From an uncultured Campylobacterales bacterium (GTDB lineage: Bacteria > Campylobacterota > Campylobacteria > Campylobacterales > Arcobacteraceae): DNA of 64,000 nt. The position numbers and the translations under genes are program-made. The notes beneath the pieces are model-generated. The model saw only the letters and a list, made by a program, of their open reading frames with translations, made no database searches and was not told the DNA's origin. This document shows, piece after piece, positions 17,982 to 25,906 of the stretch (position 1 is its first letter; each line of letters opens with the position of its first letter). Where the stretch lies: assembly GCA_947503785.1 (NCBI GenBank), contig CANNFB010000004.1, forward strand, positions 1 through 64,000, in the 5' to 3' direction.

Positions 17982-19190
17982 ATGGAAGAAAGTTTTTTAA
18001 AAAAAATAAGCATTTTAATTGTTGATGATAGCAAAACAGATCTAGCTATAATAGATAAATCTTTAAGTCGATATTTTAAAAAAGTATACTCAGCTTCAGA
18101 TGGTGCAGAGGCATTTGAAATTTATAAAGAGAATAAAAATATTGATATTATAATATCAGATATTCAGATGCCTAAAATAAATGGTTTGGATTTATTGAAG
18201 CTTGTAAGACGTTCAGATTTAAGCATACCTTTTTTAATTGTATCTGCAACTTTCGATCAAGATATATTGATCCAATCTATAAATTTAAATGTAAGTTCGT
18301 TTCTTCCTAAACCTATCAATCTTCACTCCCTTATTGAAAAAATAGATATCCTCTGTGAAAGAAAATATTTTAATTATAAAGAAGAATTAAGAAAAGATGA
18401 AATAAATAATTATTTAGATTCAGTAAATACTGTTGCGTGTATTTATAAAATGAATCATGATGGCAATATTACATATATGAATAATCCAATGTTAAACATT
18501 ACAGGATATGAAGAAAAAGATATTGATATGCTATTCTTTGATCATATTATTCATCCTGATATTCCTAAAAAATATATTGAACAAAGTTGGGAAAATTTAA
18601 AAAATGGTGAAGTATGGAAAGGTAATACAAAGTTTATTACTAAGAATAAAGAGGCATTTTATTTAAACAGCACAATTTTTAAGTTAAGTAGTGAAGATGA
18701 CTCCTTTATAACTATTGCATTTTTAACAACAAAAGAAAATCTTGAAAAAAGAGATTTTCAAAAAAAAGTTATAAATAATATTAAAGAATATAATTTAAAA
18801 GAATCTAATTATAAAAAAGAGATTGAAAACTTAAATTCACAAAAAGCTAATTTGATTTTTTTATCAAATACAACGACAGGATTAGAAGAAAAAATAGCTA
18901 GATTACGTTCACAGGTTAATAAATATGAATTAGAGTTGAATCAAAAAGATAAAAAATATGAGCAAATGTTAAAACATAAACAAGAAGAAATTAGAAGTTT
19001 TGTAGAAAAAGCACAGAATGAAATGATAAAAGTATCTTTAATTCAAGAAGAAAAAGTTTTTTTAGAAAAAAATATTAAACTAATTGCAAAACAAAATATG
19101 ATGTTAAAAGAAGAAAGTGAAAGATCTAATAAACGATTGAAAGACTTAGAAGAATTATTGAAAATTAGCAGAAGTAAGAAAAGCATTTAA
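17982..19190 (+). CDS. REC-PAS-coiled-coil protein without output domain
   Basis: A 402-residue soluble protein. Receiver domain 1-125: acidic D15/D16, phospho-acceptor Asp60 (IISDIQMP), Thr/Ser around 88-90, Lys110 (FLPKPIN). PAS domain about 140-255, with GNITYMNNPMLNITGY and a HPDIP turn (191-195) resembling Aer-type PAS but missing the RHPDMP arginine. Residues 260-395 are a charged coiled coil. No kinase, cyclase, methyltransferase or DNA-binding domain follows, so it may signal through protein contacts. It is a paralogue of the protein on the opposite strand at 19218-20477, with the same domain order and matching motif positions (D60, K110). Confidence 0.85.
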   Translation: MEESFLKKISILIVDDSKTDLAIIDKSLSRYFKKVYSASDGAEAFEIYKENKNIDIIISDIQMPKINGLDLLKLVRRSDLSIPFLIVSATFDQDILIQSINLNVSSFLPKPINLHSLIEKIDILCERKYFNYKEELRKDEINNYLDSVNTVACIYKMNHDGNITYMNNPMLNITGYEEKDIDMLFFDHIIHPDIPKKYIEQSWENLKNGEVWKGNTKFITKNKEAFYLNSTIFKLSSEDDSFITIAFLTTKENLEKRDFQKKVINNIKEYNLKESNYKKEIENLNSQKANLIFLSNTTTGLEEKIARLRSQVNKYELELNQKDKKYEQMLKHKQEEIRSFVEKAQNEMIKVSLIQEEKVFLEKNIKLIAKQNMMLKEESERSNKRLKDLEELLKISRSKKSI

Positions 19191-19217
19191 AAGATTTATT
19201 TCTAAAGTTACTTGCTT

Positions 19218-20477
19218 CTATTTTAAATGTAAAACAAGATCTTCTAACTCTTTTATTCTTTTCAATTTTTTTATATTATCTTTTGATAAACTTATATTTT
19301 TACTCTCTAGTAAGCTTATATTTTGATTTAAAGTATGTTTACTTTGAACTAATAAGTCTTTATCATTTTTTAATTGATCATTTATTTTTATATATTTTTC
19401 TAATTCAGTTTTTTTATTTTTTCTAACTGTATCGACTCTTTTATCAACATTTTCCATTTGCAGTTCATAGTGATTTAATTGTCTTTCTTTTATACTGTTT
19501 TTTTCTTCTAGACTAGCATTCATACTTTGTAAATTATTTATGTATTTATTTAAATCAATAATTTGCTCACTCATCTCTTTATTTTGAAGGCTTAATTTTT
19601 TTATTTCAATTTCTAATTCATTTTTATTATTAACTAATTGATATTCTTTTTGTCTTGTCTCTTTAATATTAACAATTACTTTTTTCTTAAACTCTCTTTT
19701 TTCATTTTCTTCTTCAGTTGTCAAAAACCTTATGCCTATATAACCTGTGATTTCTTTTGATGTATTATCATAAAGTGGGAAAATTGTTGCATTTACATAA
19801 TAAGGAGTCCTATCTTTTGCCAAGTTTTTGACTTTTCCTTGCCATTTTTTACCTTTTTGAATATCTTTCCACAAATTTTCAAATGCAGATTTTGGCATAT
19901 CTGGATGTCTTACAATATTATGAGGTTTTCCAATTAATTCTTCTTGTTTATATTGAGCAACCTCGCAAAAAATATTATTTACATAAGTTATATTACCTTT
20001 TAAATCAGTCTTTGAAACTATTGCAACTTTGTTTAATGCATCAAGATACATTTTTATCTCTTTTTCTTTTAATATAAGTTTTTGCGCATTATCTTTTTCT
20101 TCACATAAGTTTGCAATCTTAGACAACATATCTTTTATATCAATTGGTTTAGGAATATATTCACTTACATTGTATTTTATTGATTCAAGTAAATATTCAG
20201 TTTCAGTATAAGCTGAACTTAAGATAAAAGGTATTTCTTTGTTCTCTTTTCGAATAGATTTTAATAAATCTATTCCATTTAAGTTTGGCATATTAATATC
20301 ACTAACAATTACATCAATATTATTTTTATTTTTAAAATAGAGTTCAAGACCTTTCTCTCCATCTTCTGCAATTAAAACTTTTTTAAATATTAAATTAAGT
20401 AAGGATTTGACTTTTTCTCTTAAGTCTTTATTATCTTCTACATATAAAATAATTGATTCTTTTAATATCTCTTTCAT
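19218..20477 (-). CDS. REC-Aer-type PAS-coiled-coil protein
   Basis: A 419-residue paralogue of the preceding protein. The receiver domain (1-125) has D15 of ED, Asp60 (VIVSDINMP) and Lys110 (YIPKPID). The PAS domain (about 145-255) carries a full aerotaxis-type signature: LIGKPHNIVRHPDMP (181-195), then LWKDIQKGKKWQGKVKN. In Aer, this PAS type binds FAD and reports redox or oxygen. The rest (260-415) is a long coiled coil rich in Lys, Glu, Asn. With no catalytic output, it could be an adaptor or scaffold that links redox sensing and phosphorylation to a partner. Cofactor binding is inferred from the motif only. Confidence 0.87.
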   Translation of the reverse strand: MKEILKESIILYVEDNKDLREKVKSLLNLIFKKVLIAEDGEKGLELYFKNKNNIDVIVSDINMPNLNGIDLLKSIRKENKEIPFILSSAYTETEYLLESIKYNVSEYIPKPIDIKDMLSKIANLCEEKDNAQKLILKEKEIKMYLDALNKVAIVSKTDLKGNITYVNNIFCEVAQYKQEELIGKPHNIVRHPDMPKSAFENLWKDIQKGKKWQGKVKNLAKDRTPYYVNATIFPLYDNTSKEITGYIGIRFLTTEEENEKREFKKKVIVNIKETRQKEYQLVNNKNELEIEIKKLSLQNKEMSEQIIDLNKYINNLQSMNASLEEKNSIKERQLNHYELQMENVDKRVDTVRKNKKTELEKYIKINDQLKNDKDLLVQSKHTLNQNISLLESKNISLSKDNIKKLKRIKELEDLVLHLK

Positions 20478-20730
20478 AAATCATTTTCCTATTTACTTAA
20501 TTTATTTCTTAATATTAGAAAGTATAAATATTCCCTAATAATATTATTTATTTAGTATTATACTTTATAATAGATTCTATTGTAATTATTTACTTAAAAT
20601 AATAAAAATATTACTTTTTCTATATTCTAAAATGCAACTTTGCATCTATACTTGTTTTATCTGTATTTTTGTATTATTCGTTTATAATACAAATAAAAAA
20701 TTACTAACAATAATATATAAAAGGAAAGAA
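20478..20730. promoter_or_regulatory. Divergent promoter region upstream of ychF
   Basis: 253 bp without a gene between two divergent starts. A TATAAT at 20683-20688 would start ychF transcription near 20695. A 14-bp palindrome ATGCAACTTTGCAT lies at 20632-20645. The open frame that begins at 20632 and runs into ychF is not a real extension, because it would place codons across this -10 box. Confidence 0.45.
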
Positions 20731-21834
20731 ATGGGATTAGGTGTAGGAATTGTAGGATTACCAAATATAGGGAAGTCAACAACGTTTAATGCGTTAACAA
20801 AAGCACAAAATGCTGAGGCACAAAATTATCCATTTTGTACAATTGAACCAAATAAAGCAGTTGTTCCAGTACCTGATAAAAGATTAGATGCATTAGCAAA
20901 GATTGTAAATCCAGAAAAAATTCAACACTCAACAATTGATTTTGTTGATATTGCAGGTTTAGTTAAGGGTGCATCAAAAGGTGAGGGTTTAGGTAATCAA
21001 TTCTTATCTAATATTAGAGAAGTTGAAGTTATTTTACATATGGTAAGATGTTTTGAAGATGAAAATATTGTTCATGTTGAAGGTGGAATTGATCCTTTAC
21101 GAGATATTGAAATAATTGAAACAGAATTAATATATGCAGATATTACACAAGTTGAAAAAAAGTGTGATAAGCTTAAAAAAGAATCAAAGTTTGATAAATT
21201 AGCAGCTGCTAAATTACCTATTGCTCAAGCTCTATTATCTCACTTAGAAGATTTAAATCCAGCAAGTTCATTTGAAGATAGAGATGATGAAAACTTTATT
21301 GAATTAGATAGAGAATTAAGATTATTATCAAATAAAAGTATTATTTATGGAACGAATGTTGATGAAGATTCATTAGCAGATGGTGGAAATAAATACGTAG
21401 ATTTAGTAAAAGAACATGCAAATGCAGTAAATGCAGATGTAATTGTTTTATGCGCAAAAATTGAAGAAGAATTAGTAGGTCTTGAAGATGATGAAGCACA
21501 AGAGTTTTTAACTGATTTAGGTGTTGAAGAATCAGGATTGGAACAAATTATTCATCATGCTTTTGATAAACTAGGTCTTCAGTCATACTTCACAGCTGGA
21601 AAAATGGAAGTTAGAGCTTGGACTATTAAAAAAGAAACTAAAGCACCACAAGCAGCAGCTGTAATTCATAATGACTTTGAAAAAGGTTTTATTAAAGCTG
21701 AAGTTATTGCATATGAAGATTTTGTTTCACTAGGTGGTGAAGCTAAAGCAAAAGAAGCTGGTAAATTAAGATTAGAAGGTAAAGATTATGTTGTTAATGA
21801 TGGTGATGTTATGCACTTTAGATTTAATACATAA
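20731..21834 (+). CDS. ychF: Redox-regulated ATPase/GTPase YchF (OLA1 family)
   Basis: A 367-residue Obg-related P-loop protein. The start ATG at 20731 is chosen because AAAGGAAAG lies just before it and the protein then begins MGLGVGIVGLPNIGKST, the normal YchF N-terminus with the Walker A loop at 8-15. The DIAGLVKGASKGEG switch region follows, a coiled-coil insert lies at about 130-200, and the C-terminal TGS domain ends with VNDGDVMHFRFN. YchF binds ribosomes and prefers ATP over GTP (NKxD is replaced in the family). Length matches the usual 363-368 residues. Confidence 0.95.
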   Translation: MGLGVGIVGLPNIGKSTTFNALTKAQNAEAQNYPFCTIEPNKAVVPVPDKRLDALAKIVNPEKIQHSTIDFVDIAGLVKGASKGEGLGNQFLSNIREVEVILHMVRCFEDENIVHVEGGIDPLRDIEIIETELIYADITQVEKKCDKLKKESKFDKLAAAKLPIAQALLSHLEDLNPASSFEDRDDENFIELDRELRLLSNKSIIYGTNVDEDSLADGGNKYVDLVKEHANAVNADVIVLCAKIEEELVGLEDDEAQEFLTDLGVEESGLEQIIHHAFDKLGLQSYFTAGKMEVRAWTIKKETKAPQAAAVIHNDFEKGFIKAEVIAYEDFVSLGGEAKAKEAGKLRLEGKDYVVNDGDVMHFRFNT

Positions 21835-21921
21835 ATTTGTAAGCAATTATTTAAATAATTTATAAATAATTGATAAATAATTAGTTATAATAAAAAATAA
21901 TAATATTTATAGGAGTTACAT

Positions 21922-22740
21922 GTGTCTGCTAACATACTAGAAAAGATAGAGTCTTTACCACCTTTACCTAAAACTATTATTGAAATAGAAGAGTTTAGGA
22001 AAAAGTCTGATAAAGAAGCCTCTGAACTATTAGAAATAATAGAAAAAGATGCATTAATAATTTCAACATTACTTAAAATATCAAATTCAGCAATGTTTGG
22101 ATTTAGGTCAAAAGTTGAAACTCCTGGCCGTGCCATTAATTTACTAGGAATTAATTTTACTATTTCTATAGCAATTGGTGGTACAGTTCAAAACTTACTA
22201 AACACTAATTTAGAACCATATGGTATTACTAGTGATGATTTTATGAGAGCTTCAAATATCTCATCAACACTTACAAGTTTATGGCTATCACGTGTTGATG
22301 TTGATTTAAAAGATGAACTTTTACTTCCTGTTTTACTACAAGAAGCAGGGAAATTTATTTTAGCAGATATAATTACTAGTGAAAAAAAGACAGAAGAATT
22401 CAAAACTATGCTTTCATCAGGTTCCTCTCTGTGTGATACAGAAAAAGAAATAGTAGGCCTAACTACTTCTGAAATTACAGCTAAAATATTTAGACATTGG
22501 AAATTAAGTGAAAACTTAATTGAGCTAATTGAATTTGTTGATGATATTTCAAAATGTTCTGATGCAATTAAAGAAAAAGCTCAAATACTAGATGTAATTA
22601 AAACAGCATGTGATATTTCTAAGCCATTAAATGACGATAGTGTTGCCAAGGCTATTGCTAAAGCTACATCGTATGGTTTAGATGTTAAAGCTTTAGAAAA
22701 GGCAATTGAAAGATTACAAGATAGATTATTAGACGAATAA
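21922..22740 (+). CDS. HDOD domain protein, GTG start
   Basis: A 272-residue single HDOD-domain protein: LPPLPKTIIEIEEF (12-25) opens the domain and ALIISTLLKISNSAMFGF plus INLLGIN are conserved HDOD helices. HDOD proteins lack the HD metal site and act in signalling, often with c-di-GMP or chemotaxis systems; nothing here identifies the partner. The GTG start at 21922 has AGGAG at 21911-21915. An overlapping ATG at 21920 is in another frame. It converges on recO with 11 bp between. Confidence 0.85.
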   Translation: MSANILEKIESLPPLPKTIIEIEEFRKKSDKEASELLEIIEKDALIISTLLKISNSAMFGFRSKVETPGRAINLLGINFTISIAIGGTVQNLLNTNLEPYGITSDDFMRASNISSTLTSLWLSRVDVDLKDELLLPVLLQEAGKFILADIITSEKKTEEFKTMLSSGSSLCDTEKEIVGLTTSEITAKIFRHWKLSENLIELIEFVDDISKCSDAIKEKAQILDVIKTACDISKPLNDDSVAKAIAKATSYGLDVKALEKAIERLQDRLLDE

Positions 22741-22751
22741 AGTCTAATAGT

Positions 22752-23366
22752 TTATAAACCTTGTAAAATTATATCCCACAAATATTCAACTTCTTCATCT
22801 GTTAAATTTATTAGTTTTTTTTCTTCAAATAACTCTTTGATTTTTTTTAATTCAAATATTTTAGAATAAGTACATTTAGCATGAACAGGTAAAAAACCTC
22901 TTACTAAAGATATATTTTCAGTAATTTCATTTTCACATATTAAGCACTCATAATCTATATGAAGCCTTCCTTCATATTCTAAAATAGTTATATACGATTC
23001 ACATATTGCTCTTAAGGCATTTTGTTTAATCATTATATGTACTAGATTATCGAGATTATAAAAATAAAAAGCATCAATTTCTTCTAATTCTTTTAAGTGT
23101 GGATAAAACTGTTTTACAAACCTTTGCCAACAATACATTTTTTCATAGTCTAAAATCCATTGAAATCCAAGTTGTATTACATCTTTTAATCTAGGAATTG
23201 TTGACCGTGTATCTTCTAACTCAAAATCTATTTTATACCCTATGTTGATATTAGAATGTCTTGCACCATAAAATCTATAGGTAGTTAAAATAGATGTCTC
23301 TGTTAGTATTGATACTATAAGATCATCATCTTTTACAGGTTTTATATCTATAATATAACCTTGCAT
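22752..23366 (-). CDS. recO: Recombination protein RecO (epsilon type)
   Basis: A 204-residue RecO of the short Campylobacterota form. The N-terminal OB-like domain (1-75: MQGYIIDIKPVKDDDLIVSI) binds DNA and the helical part follows. A Cys-x2-Cys (ECLICENEI, about 140-143) plus a later HAKC suggest a zinc finger like that of longer RecO proteins. RecO helps load RecA on SSB-coated single strands with RecR. The protein is diverged from E. coli RecO, so I rely on the overall pattern. It follows the small acidic gene with an 8-bp gap and is probably cotranscribed. Confidence 0.75.
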   Translation of the reverse strand: MQGYIIDIKPVKDDDLIVSILTETSILTTYRFYGARHSNINIGYKIDFELEDTRSTIPRLKDVIQLGFQWILDYEKMYCWQRFVKQFYPHLKELEEIDAFYFYNLDNLVHIMIKQNALRAICESYITILEYEGRLHIDYECLICENEITENISLVRGFLPVHAKCTYSKIFELKKIKELFEEKKLINLTDEEVEYLWDIILQGL

Positions 23367-23374
23367 AAAAAGTT

Positions 23375-23629
23375 TTAGTCCTCTTTTCTCATTTCAGTAA
23401 TTTCTTCCATTATTTCTTTAGCTTCTTCTTCATCTATCTCTCCAGCATCTAAATCTTTTAACATATCATTAAAATCTTCTCTCATTTCTTGCATTGAAGC
23501 TAACTCTTCTTTTGTTCTTTCATCTTCTTTTTTTGAAGCAATAATTTCAAATAGTTCATCAATATAATCTTCTATTTCAATTAATACATCGTTTTTTAGT
23601 AAAGAGGCTAATTCATCTTGAATAGTCAT
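23375..23629 (-). CDS. Small acidic helical protein of unknown function
   Basis: An 84-residue protein, very rich in Glu and Asp, predicted all-helical, with no Cys, membrane segment or recognised motif. The C-terminal third reads as alternating EEEAKEIMEEITEM helices. It precedes recO by 8 bp on the same strand and so is likely part of that transcript. A real gene is supported by the AAGGATA ribosome site before the ATG and by the operon spacing. I do not recognise the family and assign no function. Confidence 0.7.
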   Translation of the reverse strand: MTIQDELASLLKNDVLIEIEDYIDELFEIIASKKEDERTKEELASMQEMREDFNDMLKDLDAGEIDEEEAKEIMEEITEMRKED

Positions 23630-23744
23630 AAATATCCTTATTTAATTTTTTGCAATTATATCTAAAAAGAACTAGCCTTTTGCTTCAATAAAACCAAATA
23701 AATTTTATGATATAATTTATAAAATAATTATGTAAGGAAGTTAT

Positions 23745-24068
23745 ATGGCAGAATTTAATAATGTTTCTATCGCAAAAGCTGCAAGTGTTCTTTTTGAAGG
23801 GAATATTACAAGTAGAAGTATTGAATTTGAAGATGGTTCTAGAAAGACATTAGGAATTATGTTACCTGGTGAATATGAATTGAATACAGTTCACAAAGAG
23901 ATTATGGATATCCAAAGAGGTGAGCTAGAAGTTCTATTACCAGCACAAGAATGGGTTACATTTACAGGACCTGCAACATTTGAAGTTCCTGCTAATTCCA
24001 AATTTAAATTAAGAGTACACTCTTTAGTTGACTATTGTTGTTCTTTTATAAAAATTAAATCAAAATAA
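23745..24068 (+). CDS. ppnP: Pyrimidine/purine nucleoside phosphorylase (cupin, YaiE family)
   Basis: A 107-residue single-domain cupin of the PpnP (YaiE, DUF1255) family. Characteristic blocks are FEDGSRKTLGIMLPGEYEL and the later VLLPAQEWVTFTGPATFEVPANSKF. E. coli PpnP phosphorolyses a broad range of nucleosides to a free base and pentose-1-phosphate. Length matches the family. TAAGGAAG precedes the ATG, and a TATAAT-like box lies about 35 bp further up. A strong symmetrical terminator follows. Confidence 0.9.
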   Translation: MAEFNNVSIAKAASVLFEGNITSRSIEFEDGSRKTLGIMLPGEYELNTVHKEIMDIQRGELEVLLPAQEWVTFTGPATFEVPANSKFKLRVHSLVDYCCSFIKIKSK

Positions 24069-24083
24069 TTTAAATTTTATTTA

Positions 24084-24120
24084 AAAGGCAATGCAAATAA
24101 ATTTGCATTGCCTTTTTTTA
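24084..24120. terminator. Bidirectional intrinsic terminator
   Basis: AAAAGGCAATGCAAAT (24084-24099) pairs perfectly with ATTTGCATTGCCTTTT (24102-24117) over 16 bp with a 2-base spacer, then runs into T. The mirrored A-run serves the opposite strand. It separates ppnP from the converging NosL-like gene, whose stop codon falls within the T-run. Confidence 0.9.
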
Positions 24121-25221
24121 ATATAAAAACTCTTCTTTTATATCTTCAAATTTTAATACTTTTTTTCCAAAATGACTTTTAGAAAAATCGTTTGCTTCTT
24201 TTTTAGTTTTAAAAGGTATTAATTCTTCACCCATTGGACCATAAATATTAGAACCTATAACATAAAAAGCGCTTTTAGCATCAATAGCATTTAAACTATA
24301 ATAATCTGTTACTAGCATTTTAGATATATCAATTGCTTTATGTGAATGTTTGAACTTTGATGGATTAAAGTAAAATTTCATCATATCTTTTACCCCATCA
24401 AAATAGTGGGAATCTTTTTTGGATACTTCTATTTGTGCTACCCATTTAGGATATTTTGATACAAACATTCCACATACAGGGCATTTAGTATCATTATTTA
24501 CTTTTATCATTTTATCTTTATTTGCAGCTAATAAAGGGTCATATAAATAAATAGCTACGGCTTGTTGCATTTTTGCTTTTAATGTTTTACATAATTTATT
24601 ATCAATTATATATTGTTTACTTTCACCAATAGAATTAAACTCTGGAAATTTATCTTGTTTACACATAGAAGTATAGATTTTTTTACCCTTTTTTGCCATC
24701 ATCATTCTTTTTTTAGTAACAGCCATAGTGTCTTTTGATAAAGAATTTTTTGCAATTTTTAAAGTTTCATCAAAACTATGAATTTTTCCACCAAAGTTTT
24801 TTTGAAATAATAAAGCATCTTCTTTTTTCTCAAAAGCATATTTGCTAACAGGACTCATTGTTCCTTTTTTTGATGAACCAACTACATAAGTAGCTGTTTT
24901 TGCATCAATAAGTTTTAATGATTTAGTATCAACAACTTCAACTTTCTCTATTTTATTAGAGTATTCGTCATCTATATGTGCTTGACAATGAATTGAACAG
25001 TATTGCTCTTTATGTCCATTTTTAAATGTACTTACATGACTTGTTTTATAAAATTTTGTTAAGTGCATTCCACATACATTACAAAAAGCCTTGCTTGAAT
25101 CAGACTTAACTAAGGTAGCTTCTGAAGGTTTTACTGTTTGGAACATTTTATTTTCTTGTGCACTAAGTGAACTCAAACTTAATAACATTAAAGTGAATAA
25201 AACTAGAAGTTTTTTTAACAT
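24118..25221 (-). CDS. Tandem NosL-like copper/metal-site protein, secreted
   Basis: A 367-residue exported protein with two NosL-type modules. A signal peptide spans 1-21 (ending LSAQE). Module 1 (about 40-155) has FCNVCGMHL (C47, C50), module 2 (about 240-360) has CPVCGMFV (C247, C250); both end with DAKTATYVVGS / DAKSAFYVIGS followed by PMG/MSP blocks. NosL delivers Cu(I) to nitrous oxide reductase. The linker (about 172-228) looks like a cytochrome c core, GKKIYTSMC ... QQAVAIYL, but has one Cys and no CxxCH. There is no nosZ or other nos gene in the window. It may act as a general periplasmic copper or thiol chaperone. Confidence 0.82.
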   Translation of the reverse strand: MLKKLLVLFTLMLLSLSSLSAQENKMFQTVKPSEATLVKSDSSKAFCNVCGMHLTKFYKTSHVSTFKNGHKEQYCSIHCQAHIDDEYSNKIEKVEVVDTKSLKLIDAKTATYVVGSSKKGTMSPVSKYAFEKKEDALLFQKNFGGKIHSFDETLKIAKNSLSKDTMAVTKKRMMMAKKGKKIYTSMCKQDKFPEFNSIGESKQYIIDNKLCKTLKAKMQQAVAIYLYDPLLAANKDKMIKVNNDTKCPVCGMFVSKYPKWVAQIEVSKKDSHYFDGVKDMMKFYFNPSKFKHSHKAIDISKMLVTDYYSLNAIDAKSAFYVIGSNIYGPMGEELIPFKTKKEANDFSKSHFGKKVLKFEDIKEEFLY

Positions 25222-25320
25222 GATATTTCCTTTTTATTGTGTTATGTGAAGTATATAAAAAAGTCGTTAATTATTTGTTAATCTAAATCAATAAAGTAGA
25301 GTTTAAAATAAAGATATAAA

Positions 25321-25357
25321 AAAAGGGCAAAGAAATTAATCTTTACCCTTTTTATTT
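25321..25357. terminator. Intrinsic terminator after the superoxide reductase gene
   Basis: AAAAGGGCAAAG (25321-25332) and CTTTACCCTTTT (25341-25352) pair around an 8-base loop with one mismatch. T and A runs flank both sides. On the minus strand it lies just past the superoxide reductase stop and before the NosL-like gene start. Confidence 0.75.
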
Positions 25358-25375
25358 ATTAAAGATAATTAGAGA

Positions 25376-25762
25376 TTACGCTTCTACAGAAACTTCAACA
25401 GCAGTTGATTCCCAGATACCGTGTTTAGTACAGTAACCGTGAGCAGTTAAGTTTAATTTTTTTCCAGTTGGAATAATTGTAAAAGTAGTAGTATTATGTG
25501 CTTTAATATTTCCTAATGTTCCTGGAACATAAGTAACTTGAGCTAATTTTACATCAGCATTGAATAATGTAATTGATTCAATATAGTGATCAAAATCATC
25601 TGGATGAGTATATTCATTACCCATTTTAACAGTTACTTCAAATGGTTCACCTTGTTTTGCAGTTGCAGCACAGTGAATAAATGGTGAATGTCTATCAATT
25701 AAATCTTTTTTCGCTTCTCTTTCAACAGTATCAATATCAACGTATTTGTTAATTTTTGGCAT
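25376..25762 (-). CDS. Superoxide reductase (1Fe, neelaredoxin type)
   Basis: A 128-residue single-domain superoxide reductase. From the start chosen here, iron ligands are His25, His53, His59, Cys111 and His114 (HSPFI, THPDDFDHY, YCTKHGIW), matching the His4-Cys site; there is no N-terminal desulforedoxin domain. It reduces superoxide to peroxide without making oxygen. The ATG at 25762 has AGGAGA upstream. An in-frame ATG at 25792 is rejected because a TATAAT box (minus strand, 25798-25793) abuts it and would leave it outside the transcript. It fits a microaerobic lifestyle. Confidence 0.93.
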   Translation of the reverse strand: MPKINKYVDIDTVEREAKKDLIDRHSPFIHCAATAKQGEPFEVTVKMGNEYTHPDDFDHYIESITLFNADVKLAQVTYVPGTLGNIKAHNTTTFTIIPTGKKLNLTAHGYCTKHGIWESTAVEVSVEA

Positions 25763-25792
25763 ATTTTCTCCTAAGTTTTTTAAATAAGCCAT

Positions 25793-25838
25793 ATTATACT
25801 ATAAATTTTATAAAAGTAAATAGGATAAAATATATCCT
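25793..25838 (-). promoter_or_regulatory. Superoxide reductase promoter with inverted repeat
   Basis: On the minus strand a TATAAT lies at 25798-25793. About 24 bp further upstream is the inverted repeat AGGATA-N5-TATCCT (25822-25838), near the -35 position. A metal- or redox-responsive operator is possible, but the sequence does not match a known Fur or PerR box. Confidence 0.45.
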
Positions 25839-25891
25839 GTATCAAAAATTATCATTTGAGAATGAACATGTGTATATTTTGCTCATATTTG

Positions 25892-25906
25892 GTATAATTG
25901 CGAATG
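25892..25906 (+). promoter_or_regulatory. thiL -10 box abutting the start codon
   Basis: TATAAT at 25892-25897 is followed after 6 bases by the ATG at 25904, which is where transcription should begin. No Shine-Dalgarno is present between or upstream. The mRNA is therefore predicted to be leaderless. Confidence 0.55.

Noticed and set aside
20632-20730. N-terminal extension of YchF
   Set aside because: It lies over a TATAAT box and a palindrome, is not conserved in the family, and the ribosome site is before the ATG at 20731.
25763-25792. Ten-residue longer superoxide reductase
   Set aside because: The ATG at 25792 directly follows a TATAAT box, so it would not be in the transcript; AGGAGA precedes the ATG at 25762.
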